DNA from: CAZAQV01 sp964487255
Lineage (GTDB): Bacteria > Myxococcota_A > Polyangia > Polyangiales > CAZAQV01
NCBI GenBank assembly: GCA_964487255.1
Contig: CAZAQV010000019.1
Coordinates: 54,781-118,780, forward strand
Direction: 5' to 3'
DNA length: 64,000 nucleotides
The translations under genes and the position numbers were made by a program. Under the pieces are notes generated by a model. It did no database searches, was not told the origin of the DNA, and saw nothing but the letters and a program-made list of their open reading frames with translations. This document shows, piece after piece, positions 17,813 through 26,792 of this stretch (its first letter is position 1; each line of letters begins with the position of its first letter).

Positions 17813-17922
17813 AAGCTGAGTTATTTTCGTACACAGATGGATGCACTGGCAGTGACACTGCTCACAAAAGTGGCAACTTGAGGTGCCATCCTATGATGAT
17901 GATTTGGCTTTCGGGAGCGACC

Positions 17923-20151
17923 TTAGGGCGCCGATGGCGCGGGCACGGGCGTCGGCATGGGTAAAACCGGGGGTCCGGGTTTTGGCGCTGGTACCACTGG
18001 CGGATCAGGCGGCGCCACCGGCTGTGGTGTCATGCCTGGAAGCGCACCGAGCGCACCGCTGCCCAGCATGGGCACACCCGCGTCCATCACGGGCATCGGA
18101 ACCGAGACCATATTTCCATAGCGATCGACTTCCACCGCGCCCCCGTCGGGGGTGATGTACGCGCCGTATTCTTCCTGGTACTTCGGAATCAGCGTTTCGA
18201 TCGGTTGCTCCACCTTGCCGCGGATGCGCCCTTCGAGAACGTTGACGTGAACCGGCTCCTCGAGCAAAAAGACGTAACCGCCCTTCTCGAGCTTGAGCTC
18301 CATCTCGACTTCCTCACCCTCGTATTCTCGCTTGAGGGGCAACACGTATTCGAGGTTTTGTTGCCCGAGCCGCTTGTGCTTGTGGTGGGCCAACACGAAC
18401 GACATGAGGCGCACGGCAATGTGGTTGTGCAGACGATGACAGCCGTGTGAGTGACGACGCATGATGCTCATGTAGTCGACAGAACCATGCATGCGAATAC
18501 CCTCGTCTCCGCCTAGGATGATCTCACCATCTTTCTCGCGGTACTTGCGATGGTACGCGGCGACGAGACCGTACGCCGACGCATAGCTCGGCCCGGTCTC
18601 ATGATAGTTGATGTACCACTCACCGTTTCGTTTGCGCTTGAGCAATGCCCGTGGGGGTGTCGACGCCGGAGGCATCCAGACCGGCGCTGCCACGATGCGC
18701 TTCCAAACTCGTTCACCGGGAGGCGAGTTCTTGTATCGCCACATCAGCTCGCCATCGATGTACTCGGTCCGCCAGCCACCGATCGTGGTCCCGAAACGCG
18801 CCAGCGGAATGCGCTTGTTCAAATATCGCGTGTACAAAATCGCGCGAGGCCGCCGCGAGACCGGTTGCGCTCGCTCCTTGCCCTCTTCATCGTAGGGAAA
18901 CTCATACCAAACGTCGCCGCGATCCACCTCTACCGAGAGGTCCATGTTGCCGTCGTAGTACTCGGGAAACGCGGGCCCCTGGAATGCAGCCAGCTTCGCT
19001 TCGCCGAGGTCGCCAAGCCCTTCGAGCCAAGCCAGCGTCGACTCCGGCGTCTGCAAGCCGAACGCTTCGATCAGCGCTTCGCGAATTTGCTTTTCGAGGT
19101 TGGGCACAACGTGCTCTTTGCCATCACGCCCTACAAACGTAAGGGGTTCGCCCTTCTTCTTACTGAACACATCGGTGCTGCCATCTTCGATCACACCCGC
19201 TTCGAGCATGGCGCGTTCGGTGAGCACGCGGATCACCGCCTGACGCTCGTTTTCCATCGGTGTGTTCTGGAGCATCGGCAACGTGTCCTTGCCGATGAAG
19301 CCCCATCCATAAATGCGATGTCGGCGCTCAAAGCGCGCCAAAGCATCGCGCGTCTGCCAGTCGAGCGCACCATACGTCTTGTAACCACGCCGACCAAAAA
19401 AGCCCTCGCACTTAAGGCGGTCTTGCGCAGCGCGGATGGCCTGAACCTCAGGCGCGATCTTTTCGTAGACTTCGAGACGCCGCTGGTCGCGCTCTTCGAT
19501 CTTCTCTCGGTCGAGTGCATCGAGCGTCTCCACCTTCTGACGCTTCATGTACGAGTCAGCCATGCGCTTGAGCGACCGGTACTCGATGGCATTGCGTTCC
19601 GACTTCTTACCTTGCCGAAACACCACGAGTCCCTCGAACGCCTTGAGTGGTTCGAGATCGATTTTCTCCGCACAAGGCAGCTTCGAAACCTTCTGCATTC
19701 GCTTGCGAAGAACACCCAGCGAAGGCGCGATACCGTAGAGTTCAAGATACTCGTCCTCACGCGCCCGCTCACCGTGGTGGTCTTTGGGCCAGCGTTCGTT
19801 GGCCAAAGCGATGTACGTTGGACGGTACTCATTCGACTTCTTGTCCGCTTCGGTGCCGGACGACTCGGTGAAAAGGTACGGCGTCCACTTGTTGCCAAGG
19901 TCGAGCACGATTTGGTCTTCAAGCGACGCCGTCGCTGCATCGATCTTGCGCTCGGTCTTGCCGCCGGACCAAAAGTCGACCGGCTGCGCCATGGGAGGCG
20001 GGCGACTGTCGACGCGCTTCTTTCCAGGTGGCGCCTGCTCTTCAGTTTGCTCTTCGGCCCCCGCGTCGGGCGGCCCTTCGTCGTCCCCGCACGCGGTGAG
20101 TGCACCGATGAGCCCCGCTGCAAGCAGGATTTCTCTGAACTGGTCTGTCAC
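17923..20151 (-). CDS. Very large L,D-transpeptidase-family lipoprotein
   Basis: 742 aa from the GTG at 20151, which has AGAGGA five bases upstream; longer frames lack a signal. The leader ends in a lipobox (LIGALTAC) at about residue 20, followed by an acidic, Pro-rich linker. The YkuD-type active site is in RRHSHGCHRLHN near residue 570 (His and catalytic Cys of SHGC). Upstream are a domain with a possible peptidoglycan-binding repeat (YGALDWQTRDALARFERRH) and several hundred unassigned residues. The C-terminus is Pro/Ala/Gly-rich. L,D-transpeptidases make 3-3 peptidoglycan links or attach proteins to it; most are 150-450 aa, so this one is unusually large. Divergent from the protease at 20321. 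Confidence 0.85.
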   Translation of the reverse strand: MTDQFREILLAAGLIGALTACGDDEGPPDAGAEEQTEEQAPPGKKRVDSRPPPMAQPVDFWSGGKTERKIDAATASLEDQIVLDLGNKWTPYLFTESSGTEADKKSNEYRPTYIALANERWPKDHHGERAREDEYLELYGIAPSLGVLRKRMQKVSKLPCAEKIDLEPLKAFEGLVVFRQGKKSERNAIEYRSLKRMADSYMKRQKVETLDALDREKIEERDQRRLEVYEKIAPEVQAIRAAQDRLKCEGFFGRRGYKTYGALDWQTRDALARFERRHRIYGWGFIGKDTLPMLQNTPMENERQAVIRVLTERAMLEAGVIEDGSTDVFSKKKGEPLTFVGRDGKEHVVPNLEKQIREALIEAFGLQTPESTLAWLEGLGDLGEAKLAAFQGPAFPEYYDGNMDLSVEVDRGDVWYEFPYDEEGKERAQPVSRRPRAILYTRYLNKRIPLARFGTTIGGWRTEYIDGELMWRYKNSPPGERVWKRIVAAPVWMPPASTPPRALLKRKRNGEWYINYHETGPSYASAYGLVAAYHRKYREKDGEIILGGDEGIRMHGSVDYMSIMRRHSHGCHRLHNHIAVRLMSFVLAHHKHKRLGQQNLEYVLPLKREYEGEEVEMELKLEKGGYVFLLEEPVHVNVLEGRIRGKVEQPIETLIPKYQEEYGAYITPDGGAVEVDRYGNMVSVPMPVMDAGVPMLGSGALGALPGMTPQPVAPPDPPVVPAPKPGPPVLPMPTPVPAPSAP

Positions 20152-20320
20152 GTTCCTCTTCACTTCGTCTTCACAATCTTTCTCCCCCTTTCTAACAGCA
20201 AGAAGGGTTCCAAGCGAAAATCCCCTAAAAAAGCGTGCTTTGCTCGGCAAGCGCGTCTTGGGAGACACAGCACCGCGTCTCGGCTCGACGGATCGCGCCA
20301 AAGCCCTCATAACTAGGGGT

Positions 20321-22030
20321 ATGACATGTAGGTGGTTGTATGCCTTAGCTGCGCTTGGGTTGAACTTATTTTCCTTTGGTTGCGCCGAAATTGCGAATTC
20401 GAATTCCCCCGAAATCCACTCCCGGACGGAGCCCGTGATCTTTGGCGACGACAATCGGCGCGAGTATTTCGAGCACCCTGAGGCCTGGCTGCGAGAGATC
20501 AGCCGCTACTCCGTACCCGCGATGATTTACGACTCGCGGCTCAACCAAGAAGATCTGAACAACATCCGCTTCGTCGACACGGTCCAAACGAACACCGAGA
20601 GGCACGACCTGTGCGAGGACGTGCGCTACGGGAACCAACCCGCCGCAGCAAGCTGCACCGGCACGCTCATCGCGCCGGATCTCGTGCTGACAGCGGGGCA
20701 CTGTGTAAATGAAGAAACGGACTGCGCAGCGCTCACCTTTGTTTTCAACTACCTCTACGAGGCCGAGGGCCAGCTTGCGACCATTACCGCCGAGGACGTC
20801 TACCATTGCCGCGAGCGCATCGTGTACAATGAGTCGAGCCTGATCGACCACGCCATCGTGCGACTCGATCGCGCCGTCAACCCCAAGCATCGACCAGCAC
20901 CGGTCAAGTATGTCGACGAAACACTCGAGCTTGAAACGCCGGTTGCCATTGCAGGCTGTGGCATGGGGATCCCACAAAAACTCGATGATGCCGGCAAGGT
21001 CGTTGCCACGCGTGACAACCCCGACACGGGCGTGCACGAGTTTTTCGACACCACGCTAGACGTCTTCCCTGGCAACTCGGGCAGCGGCGTCTTTGATCAC
21101 CAAGGTAACACCGTAGGCGTCCTCGTTCGCGCACCGAGCAGCAACTATCTCAAGCGCGATGGTTGTAACCGCTTTTTGGTCTACAGCGAAAACACGACCG
21201 GCGCGGCAGACGTCTCCTATGTCGCGCGGGCCATCGACGATGTTTGCGTCGAGCGCCCCACCTCTGACCTCTGTGTGCAGGAGGACGGCCCCTGTGCGGC
21301 TTGCGATTGCGAAGAGAGCTTGGCTTGTCGCGGCGGCCATGTCTGGACGTACGACAGTTGCGGACGCGCAAAAGCCTTGGCAAAAGCCTGCTCGGAGAAC
21401 GAAGTTTGTCACGACGCCGCATGCGTTGCGGCCGATGAAGGCAACGTATGCGAGACCGCGGTGCAAATCGAAGCAGTTGATCAAACCTTGTCCGGAACGC
21501 TGACCCCCGACAACTACATTTCCAACTTCATGGGTAGTTGTGGTGGGCGTGGACCCGACAAAGTGTTTTCCTTTTCCCTGTCCGCACGCACGCGTATCAC
21601 TGCGGAAGCGACCGGATTTGACACGGTCCTGCAGGTCCGCTCCGACTGCGCACTCGCAAGTAGCGAGCTTCTGTGCCGCGACGACACAACCCCCCCCGGC
21701 AACGGCGGCACACGGCTCGAAACAACACTCGCCGCAGGCGATTACTTTCTCATCCTCGACTCCGAAGGCTTTCGACCCCTTCCCGGCGGCGATTTCGATC
21801 TCGAGCTGACATTCACGGAAGTTGAGTCGACGCCGGACGCGAGTGTGGGAAGCGACGGCGGAATGCTAGACGCCGGCGTGGACGCCTCCGACCCGATCTG
21901 TCCGGACGCGGGCTGCGAAGACGACGGTGGGTGCGGCGTTCAGCGCGATGAACCGACGGGCTCCTTCATCGTGTTTTTCATGCTCGCTCTGGCGACACTG
22001 GGACGTCGCGCACGCAACCAACGCGGCTAA
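20321..22030 (+). CDS. Secreted trypsin-like serine protease with MYXO-CTERM-like tail
   Basis: 569 aa from ATG 20321 (GGGGT just upstream). The signal peptide ends at Cys 21 (LFSFGC). The catalytic triad of the chymotrypsin/V8 fold is visible: LTAGHCV (His ~127), DHAIVRLDR (Asp ~176), and PGNSGSGVFD (Ser ~253). A Cys-rich segment (CAACDCEESLACRGG) then leads to a PPC-like beta domain (ISNFMGSCGGRGPDKVFSFS), an Asp/Ala/Gly linker, and a tail with GCGVQRDE, a hydrophobic helix and RRARNQRG. The tail suggests anchoring then release by a myxosortase-type system. A likely role is extracellular proteolysis; the substrate is unknown. dprA follows 17 bases downstream. Confidence 0.88.
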   Translation: MTCRWLYALAALGLNLFSFGCAEIANSNSPEIHSRTEPVIFGDDNRREYFEHPEAWLREISRYSVPAMIYDSRLNQEDLNNIRFVDTVQTNTERHDLCEDVRYGNQPAAASCTGTLIAPDLVLTAGHCVNEETDCAALTFVFNYLYEAEGQLATITAEDVYHCRERIVYNESSLIDHAIVRLDRAVNPKHRPAPVKYVDETLELETPVAIAGCGMGIPQKLDDAGKVVATRDNPDTGVHEFFDTTLDVFPGNSGSGVFDHQGNTVGVLVRAPSSNYLKRDGCNRFLVYSENTTGAADVSYVARAIDDVCVERPTSDLCVQEDGPCAACDCEESLACRGGHVWTYDSCGRAKALAKACSENEVCHDAACVAADEGNVCETAVQIEAVDQTLSGTLTPDNYISNFMGSCGGRGPDKVFSFSLSARTRITAEATGFDTVLQVRSDCALASSELLCRDDTTPPGNGGTRLETTLAAGDYFLILDSEGFRPLPGGDFDLELTFTEVESTPDASVGSDGGMLDAGVDASDPICPDAGCEDDGGCGVQRDEPTGSFIVFFMLALATLGRRARNQRG

Positions 22031-22047
22031 CGTCCGATAAAGGCGTC

Positions 22048-22869
22048 GTGCAGCAGCTGCGCCCGACTTCGTCCGCTTGGCCCCAAGGCTTTATCGACCT
22101 CAAAACGCCTCCAAGCGTGCTGTTCGTGAGTGGACAGCTACCCTCTCCAGATACCCCAATGGTCGCGATCATCGGAACACGATCGAGCACTCGTCGCGCC
22201 AACGCGTACACCGAAGAGCTCGCAGAGGAATTTGCGCGAGCGGGGACTTGGGTCATCTCTGGCGGCGCACTGGGTATCGACACCGCAGCGCATCGCGGCG
22301 CACTCCGAGCCGGAGGACGCACCATCGTGGTTCAGGCCTCAGGCTTGGGCTACCCCTATCCAAAGCAAAATCGACAGCTCTTTGAGGACATCATCCAAGC
22401 CGGTGGCGCCATCGTCTCCGAATCCGAGCACCAGACCGCGCCGCACCAGGGGCTCTTTCTCAAGCGCAACCGCCTGGTCGCTGCCTGGGCCTCGCGGGTG
22501 ATTGTGGTGCAGGCTCCGCTTCGTTCGGGCGCACTTCACACCGCGCGCATCGCGCTCGGGCTCGGACGCGATGTGCTCGTTGGCCAAGGAGCGCCGTGGG
22601 AGCCACGGCACGCGGGCTGCAACGCACTACTCAGCCGAGGCGCGAAGCCCCTGTCCGCGCGCCCGGCCTTGCCTACCAACACATCTCAGCTCTCAGAGGA
22701 TGCACGCCAACTTCTGCTCTTTGTCGAAGAAGACGACGGGCAGTCAGCCGATCAGCTGGCGGCGCGCAGCAACCTCGACGGCCCGTCAGCCAGCCAGGCA
22801 CTTTTCGAGCTTGAGATGGAGCAGTTGGTAGAAAACCGCAGCGGCCTCTTTTTTTCAAAGGAGAGCTGA
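22048..22869 (+). CDS. dprA: DNA-processing protein DprA (Smf family)
   Basis: 273 aa from GTG 22048. DprA loads RecA onto incoming single-stranded DNA during natural transformation. The Rossmann-like core shows VAIIGTRSSTRRANAYTEELA, SGGALGIDTAAHRGAL and FLKRNRLVAAWASRVIVVQAP, all family signatures. A C-terminal winged-helix segment (EDARQLLLFVEEDDGQSADQLAA) is present. It lacks the N-terminal SAM-like domain of longer DprA proteins. With pilT nearby, uptake competence is possible, but no other competence genes are seen. Confidence 0.92.
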   Translation: MQQLRPTSSAWPQGFIDLKTPPSVLFVSGQLPSPDTPMVAIIGTRSSTRRANAYTEELAEEFARAGTWVISGGALGIDTAAHRGALRAGGRTIVVQASGLGYPYPKQNRQLFEDIIQAGGAIVSESEHQTAPHQGLFLKRNRLVAAWASRVIVVQAPLRSGALHTARIALGLGRDVLVGQGAPWEPRHAGCNALLSRGAKPLSARPALPTNTSQLSEDARQLLLFVEEDDGQSADQLAARSNLDGPSASQALFELEMEQLVENRSGLFFSKES

Positions 22870-22931
22870 GATAGCGTGCCACCCGTCGATCTCGGTTTGT
22901 CCCCTCGCCGAAGCGGTGTCATCGTCGCCCC

Positions 22932-24281
22932 ATGAGTGAACCTAGACAATCGACTGTCACGGTGATCGGAGGCGGCCTAGCTGGAAGTGAATGCGCGTGG
23001 CAACTGGCTGAATCGGGCGTCTCGGTTCGCCTGGTTGAGCAGAAGCCGAGCGCCAAGACGCCCGCACAAAAGCTCGACACACTCGCTGAGCTCGTCTGCT
23101 CCAACTCGTTTCGCGGTGATGCACTGAGCAATGCAGTCGGTCTTCTCAAAGAGGAAATGCGCCGGGCCGGCTCACTCATCATGCGCGTCGGCGAAAAACA
23201 CCGGGTGGCCGCAGGCGGCGCGATGGCGGTCGACCGCGAGCGTTTTTCGGACGAGATCACGACACTCATCGATGCGCATCCAGGCATCGAACGCGTGGCC
23301 GAAACCGTCACGAAGATACCCGACGAGGGGCTCTGCGTGATCGCAACCGGACCGCTCACAGGGGACGCTCTCGCTAGCGACCTGGCGCAAACGATCGGCC
23401 AAGACCAACTCGCCTATTACGACGCCATTGCCCCGGTTGTGCTCGCCGATAGCATCAACTGGGACAACGTGTTTATGGCTTCGCGTTACGAAAAAGGTGA
23501 CGCCGACTACGTCAACTGCCCGCTCGACAAAGAGCAATACCAAGCCTTCGTTTCCGCCATCGTGAGCGCCGAGAAAGTCGAAGCGCACACGTTCGAGAAG
23601 ATGCGCTTCTTCGAGGGCTGCTTACCTATCGAAGTGATGGCGGAGCGCGGAGAACAAACGCTCGCTTTTGGTCCAATGAAGCCGGTTGGCCTGCGCGATC
23701 CCAAGACGGGAAAGAGGCCACACGCGGTGCTTCAGCTACGCGCAGAAAACGCCGAGAAGACGGCATTCAACCTCGTCGGCTGCCAAACACGGATGAAGTG
23801 GCCTGAGCAGAAACGCGTGTTTCGCATGATTCCAGGTCTCGAAGACGCCGAGTTCGAACGCCTGGGCAGCGTTCATCGCAACACCTTCTTGCATTCGCCC
23901 GAGGTACTGAGCGAAGACCTCGAGCTAGTTTGCAAGCCGGGTGTGTTTCTCGCAGGGCAAATCACGGGCGTCGAGGGTTACGTGGAGAGCGCAGCATGCG
24001 GGTTGGTGCTCGGCATTCGACTGGGACGCAAGCTTGCCGACAAGCCCGCAGCCGTGCCGCCACAAACCACCGCGCTGGGCGCCCTACTCGGCCACCTCAG
24101 ACCGCACGCCGACCGAAAGCGCGAAAATTTCCAACCCAGCAACGTGGTCTGGAGCATGTTTCCGCCGCTGCCAGAACAAGTTGGAAAACGCGGCCGACGC
24201 GGCCGAAAAGAGCGCCGCGAAGCGATGGCGGTTCGCGCGCTCGACGATCTCGCCGAGTGGCTCGCGAGCATCGAGCGATGA
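22932..24281 (+). CDS. trmFO: Folate/FAD-dependent tRNA (uracil-54-C5) methyltransferase
   Basis: 449 aa. TrmFO makes ribothymidine at U54 of tRNAs using methylenetetrahydrofolate and FADH2. The N-terminal FAD site VIGGGLAGSECAWQLAESG, CSNSFRGDALSNAVGLLKEE, the Cys/Glu-containing KMRFFEGCLPIEVMAERG and the late FLAGQITGVEGYVESAACG are all characteristic. The stop overlaps the ATG of the next small gene (ATGA), pointing to translational coupling. Confidence 0.97.
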   Translation: MSEPRQSTVTVIGGGLAGSECAWQLAESGVSVRLVEQKPSAKTPAQKLDTLAELVCSNSFRGDALSNAVGLLKEEMRRAGSLIMRVGEKHRVAAGGAMAVDRERFSDEITTLIDAHPGIERVAETVTKIPDEGLCVIATGPLTGDALASDLAQTIGQDQLAYYDAIAPVVLADSINWDNVFMASRYEKGDADYVNCPLDKEQYQAFVSAIVSAEKVEAHTFEKMRFFEGCLPIEVMAERGEQTLAFGPMKPVGLRDPKTGKRPHAVLQLRAENAEKTAFNLVGCQTRMKWPEQKRVFRMIPGLEDAEFERLGSVHRNTFLHSPEVLSEDLELVCKPGVFLAGQITGVEGYVESAACGLVLGIRLGRKLADKPAAVPPQTTALGALLGHLRPHADRKRENFQPSNVVWSMFPPLPEQVGKRGRRGRKERREAMAVRALDDLAEWLASIER

Positions 24282-24766
24282 GCCAGGAGCATCGAGCGAT
24301 GAGCAGCCCCGAAGAGGCGGACCCACAGCCACCCTCACGCGTCATGCGTACGCTCAAAGGGATCGGCATCGTACTCGCGTTGGGAAGCGTGCTTTCAGTG
24401 CTCGCGATCGTGTTCATCGTCATGCGTTCAGAAATGCGCCACCGGGAGTCCGAGTGTCCGTTCGAAGAGCGCTCGATTCGCAGGCACAGCGCCGAGGTCA
24501 GCGTTCGCGAAGAAGCGCGTTCCTGCGATGACGAGACCGCTGAACACCGCTTTTGGTTGCTTCGCTCGGACAACCCGCCGCGCCTCCTCGGCGGCCGTCG
24601 GCTACCCAAAGACCGCTACGCCGAAAAGCGTTACCGCTGGTTTATCGAAGAGGGTGAGCGCGGCGTCGCCATTCGTATCGAAAACGACGACGTCGAAGAC
24701 GCCTTCTTTCACGAACTGCCCCCAACCCGAAAGTCTAGTGAAGAGCCGGAGGTAAAGTCTCAATAG
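24278..24766 (+). CDS. Small single-pass membrane protein, unknown
   Basis: 162 aa. A hydrophobic helix near residues 28-50 (GIGIVLALGSVLSVLAIVFIV) is followed by a charged, soluble domain with two Cys (ESECPFEER, ARSCDDE). The first Met overlaps the trmFO stop. A second in-frame Met at 24299 results from a 17-base duplication, so the true start could be either. The topology suggests a membrane anchor with a periplasmic domain; no family recognised. Confidence 0.65.
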   Translation: MSQEHRAMSSPEEADPQPPSRVMRTLKGIGIVLALGSVLSVLAIVFIVMRSEMRHRESECPFEERSIRRHSAEVSVREEARSCDDETAEHRFWLLRSDNPPRLLGGRRLPKDRYAEKRYRWFIEEGERGVAIRIENDDVEDAFFHELPPTRKSSEEPEVKSQ

Positions 24767-24780
24767 GAGGGGGAACGGTT

Positions 24781-24851
24781 TGCGATGAGCGTGCGAAGCC
24801 AAAGAAATGCGATGTGGTAAATCCACATCGATCGTTGCGACGCGCAGCCGT
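24781..24851 (-). repeat. Family A palindromic element, copy A4
   Basis: Lies between the stops of converging genes (24766 and pilT 24872), in the reverse orientation. It shares GCGATGAGCGTGCG at one edge and CGCGCAGCCGTGAAGAGCC at the other with the copies near 63750-63950. The core is CGATGTGG, loop TAAAT, CCACATCG (8 bp), with a 2-base bulge (AT) on the 3' side, as expected for the reversed orientation. The lower stem is only partly paired. Confidence 0.75.
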
Positions 24852-24871
24852 GAAGAGCCAGAGATACAGCG

Positions 24872-25951
24872 CTACTGGAACTCGAGGTTGCGCATGAAGT
24901 CGGCTGCATTGGTCGCGGCCTGAAGCGCGACCTCTTTGGTGATGACGCCGCTCTTGAAAAGATCGGTCAGGTGTTGGTCGAACGACTGCATGTGGTACTG
25001 CGACCGGCTCTTTTCGATCACGTCTTTGACCGACCCTTGCGCCGGATCCAGCAAGATCTCGCGAATGGTTCCGGTCACGATCATGATCTCCATGGCGACG
25101 ACCATGCCCTTGCCGTCCGCCTTGGGCAGAAGCCGCTGCGAGATGGTCGCGCGCAGGTTTTCCGCCAGGCGACGACGAATCTGGTTTTGCTCCTCGGGCG
25201 GGAACACGCCCAGAAGGCGACCGATCGTCTTTGCGGCGTCCGTCGTGTGCACGGTGGAAAAGACCATGTGGCCCGTCTCGGACGCCTTGAGACCGATGTC
25301 GACCGTCTCTGCGTCGCGCATCTCACCGACCAGAATCACGTCGGGGTCCTGGCGCAGCGCCGCGCGCAGGCCAATGTTGAAGTTCCGGGTGTCGGGGCCC
25401 ACCTCGCGCTGCGAGATAGAGGATTTTTTGTTGGGGTGCAGGTACTCGATCGGGTCTTCGATCGTGAGGATGTGCGCGTAACGCGACGAGTTGATGCGGT
25501 CGAGCATGGCCGCGAGCGAGGTGGACTTACCTGAACCTGTGGCACCCGTAACGAGCACGAGCCCACGTTCGTAGTCGGCGATCTGTGCGAGAACAGGCGG
25601 GAGCCCCAGCTTCTCGAGGGTGGGGATTTCCGAAGGAATGAGGCGCGTGACAATACTAAAGGAGCCGCGTTGCTTGTAGATGTTGACACGGAATCGCGAA
25701 ACCCCAGGGATCGCGTAACTCGTGTCGAACTCTTGAAGCTCTTCCATATTCTGGCGTTGAAAGAGTGGCCCACCCAAAATTTGAGCGACCGACAACGTGT
25801 CAGGCGGCATCAGGCGGTCCATCTTGAGGGGCACGAGCTTCTTATTGACTCTGTACGACGGCGGCGCTCCCGGACGAAAGTGCACATCGCTCGCCTTGTG
25901 CTGCATGGCGTTGGTCAACAGGGCATGAAGAGTATTTTGGTCTATCGGCAT
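24872..25951 (-). CDS. pilT: Type IV pilus retraction ATPase PilT
   Basis: 359 aa from MPIDQN (ATG at 25951); a longer frame to 26011 is not needed. PilT is the hexameric ATPase that retracts type IV pili for twitching motility. The N-terminal SDVHF motif, Walker A GATGSGKS (residues 136-143), the Asp box LTIEDPIEY, Walker B DVILVGEMRD and the His box STVHTTDAAKT are all present. No other pil genes are in the window. The stop faces the gene at 24766 across a family A repeat. Confidence 0.95.
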   Translation of the reverse strand: MPIDQNTLHALLTNAMQHKASDVHFRPGAPPSYRVNKKLVPLKMDRLMPPDTLSVAQILGGPLFQRQNMEELQEFDTSYAIPGVSRFRVNIYKQRGSFSIVTRLIPSEIPTLEKLGLPPVLAQIADYERGLVLVTGATGSGKSTSLAAMLDRINSSRYAHILTIEDPIEYLHPNKKSSISQREVGPDTRNFNIGLRAALRQDPDVILVGEMRDAETVDIGLKASETGHMVFSTVHTTDAAKTIGRLLGVFPPEEQNQIRRRLAENLRATISQRLLPKADGKGMVVAMEIMIVTGTIREILLDPAQGSVKDVIEKSRSQYHMQSFDQHLTDLFKSGVITKEVALQAATNAADFMRNLEFQ

Positions 25952-25995
25952 GGTCGGTTCCCTACGTGCTGGGGTGAGCTGGTTTTGGGGGCGCG

Positions 25996-26595
25996 CTATG
26001 GCGCGGGGCACTCGAAGAGGCCGAAGTCAACGCCCGAACAGGTTGCAAAGTTCTCCACGCAACCCGCATCGCACACACAATCTAGACAGACCTGGCCACC
26101 CTGGTCGGTGACGCAGCGATCGAGGCAGTTCGACACCAAACAATTGGCTTGCTGCCCCACGCAGAGCGCACAGTCACCAGACAAATAGTCCCCGAGCGCG
26201 TCCGCGATACACATGGCGAAACCCGGCCCCCCCATGGACGCGATGAAACACGGGATGCCCTGCTCTTGCAGAATCTGGTTAAAGCGACCGCCCAGTTCCG
26301 TCAGGCCTGCCAGATCGTCGGGGTTGTCACAGACATCGATGAGCACGCGCGCATCCACCTTTGCGTCAAGCGCAGCGTCCGGCGATACGACCGCGTCAAC
26401 AACCGATGCGTCAATGAGCACGCTCGCATCACCCACGGTTGCGGCGTCCACAACCGCGCCGTCCGAGAAAATGGCGGCGTCGCGCTCGCCGCCGCTGTCT
26501 GGATCAAACGGCTTCTCGTGCACCTCTGAGCAGGCGCCCAGCGCCACAACCAGCACAGAACACACGAGCGAAAAACTGCGATTCGCGACGAACAT
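25996..26595 (-). CDS. Cysteine-rich secreted lipoprotein, unknown
   Basis: 199 aa from ATG 26595. The signal peptide ends at a lipobox (VALGAC), followed by a long Asp/Ala/Val linker (DAAIFSDGAVVDAATVGDAS). A C-terminal domain has about 14 Cys (GDCALCVGQQANC, CLDCVCDAGC), probably disulfide-bonded. The DAAxxDA linker style is common in myxobacterial surface lipoproteins. Function not recognised. It ends 44 bases before the pilT start on the same strand. Confidence 0.75.
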   Translation of the reverse strand: MFVANRSFSLVCSVLVVALGACSEVHEKPFDPDSGGERDAAIFSDGAVVDAATVGDASVLIDASVVDAVVSPDAALDAKVDARVLIDVCDNPDDLAGLTELGGRFNQILQEQGIPCFIASMGGPGFAMCIADALGDYLSGDCALCVGQQANCLVSNCLDRCVTDQGGQVCLDCVCDAGCVENFATCSGVDFGLFECPAP

Positions 26596-26668
26596 CCGGC
26601 GCAGCTTACCGTGAACTCCGTGGTATTGCCACGACCACAACGGACCTCAAGCGCGTCGCACAATTAAT

Positions 26669-26696
26669 AAAAGGCGCCTCGGTGGAGGCGCCTTTT
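26669..26696 (-). terminator. Intrinsic terminator (12-bp stem)
   Basis: AAAAGGCGCCTC (26669-26680), loop GGTG, GAGGCGCCTTTT (26685-26696): a perfect stem with A and T tracts at the two ends, so it can work in both directions. It lies downstream of the metalloprotease gene and upstream of the lipoprotein gene, both on the minus strand, and best serves as the metalloprotease terminator. Confidence 0.8.
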
Positions 26697-26792
26697 GGGG
26701 GGAGGCTCCAGCCCTTCTTGGTACTGCTCGAAGGACTAAGTTCTCAAACAAGCCCCTGCGTCAACTGCCCGCCGAGACTTGCTCGAAATCGA

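Noticed and set aside
18550..20316. 588-codon plus-strand reading frame opposite the L,D-transpeptidase
   Set aside because: It has Arg/Leu/Val-rich composition typical of the antisense of a GC-rich gene and no motif; the minus-strand gene has lipobox and SHGC.
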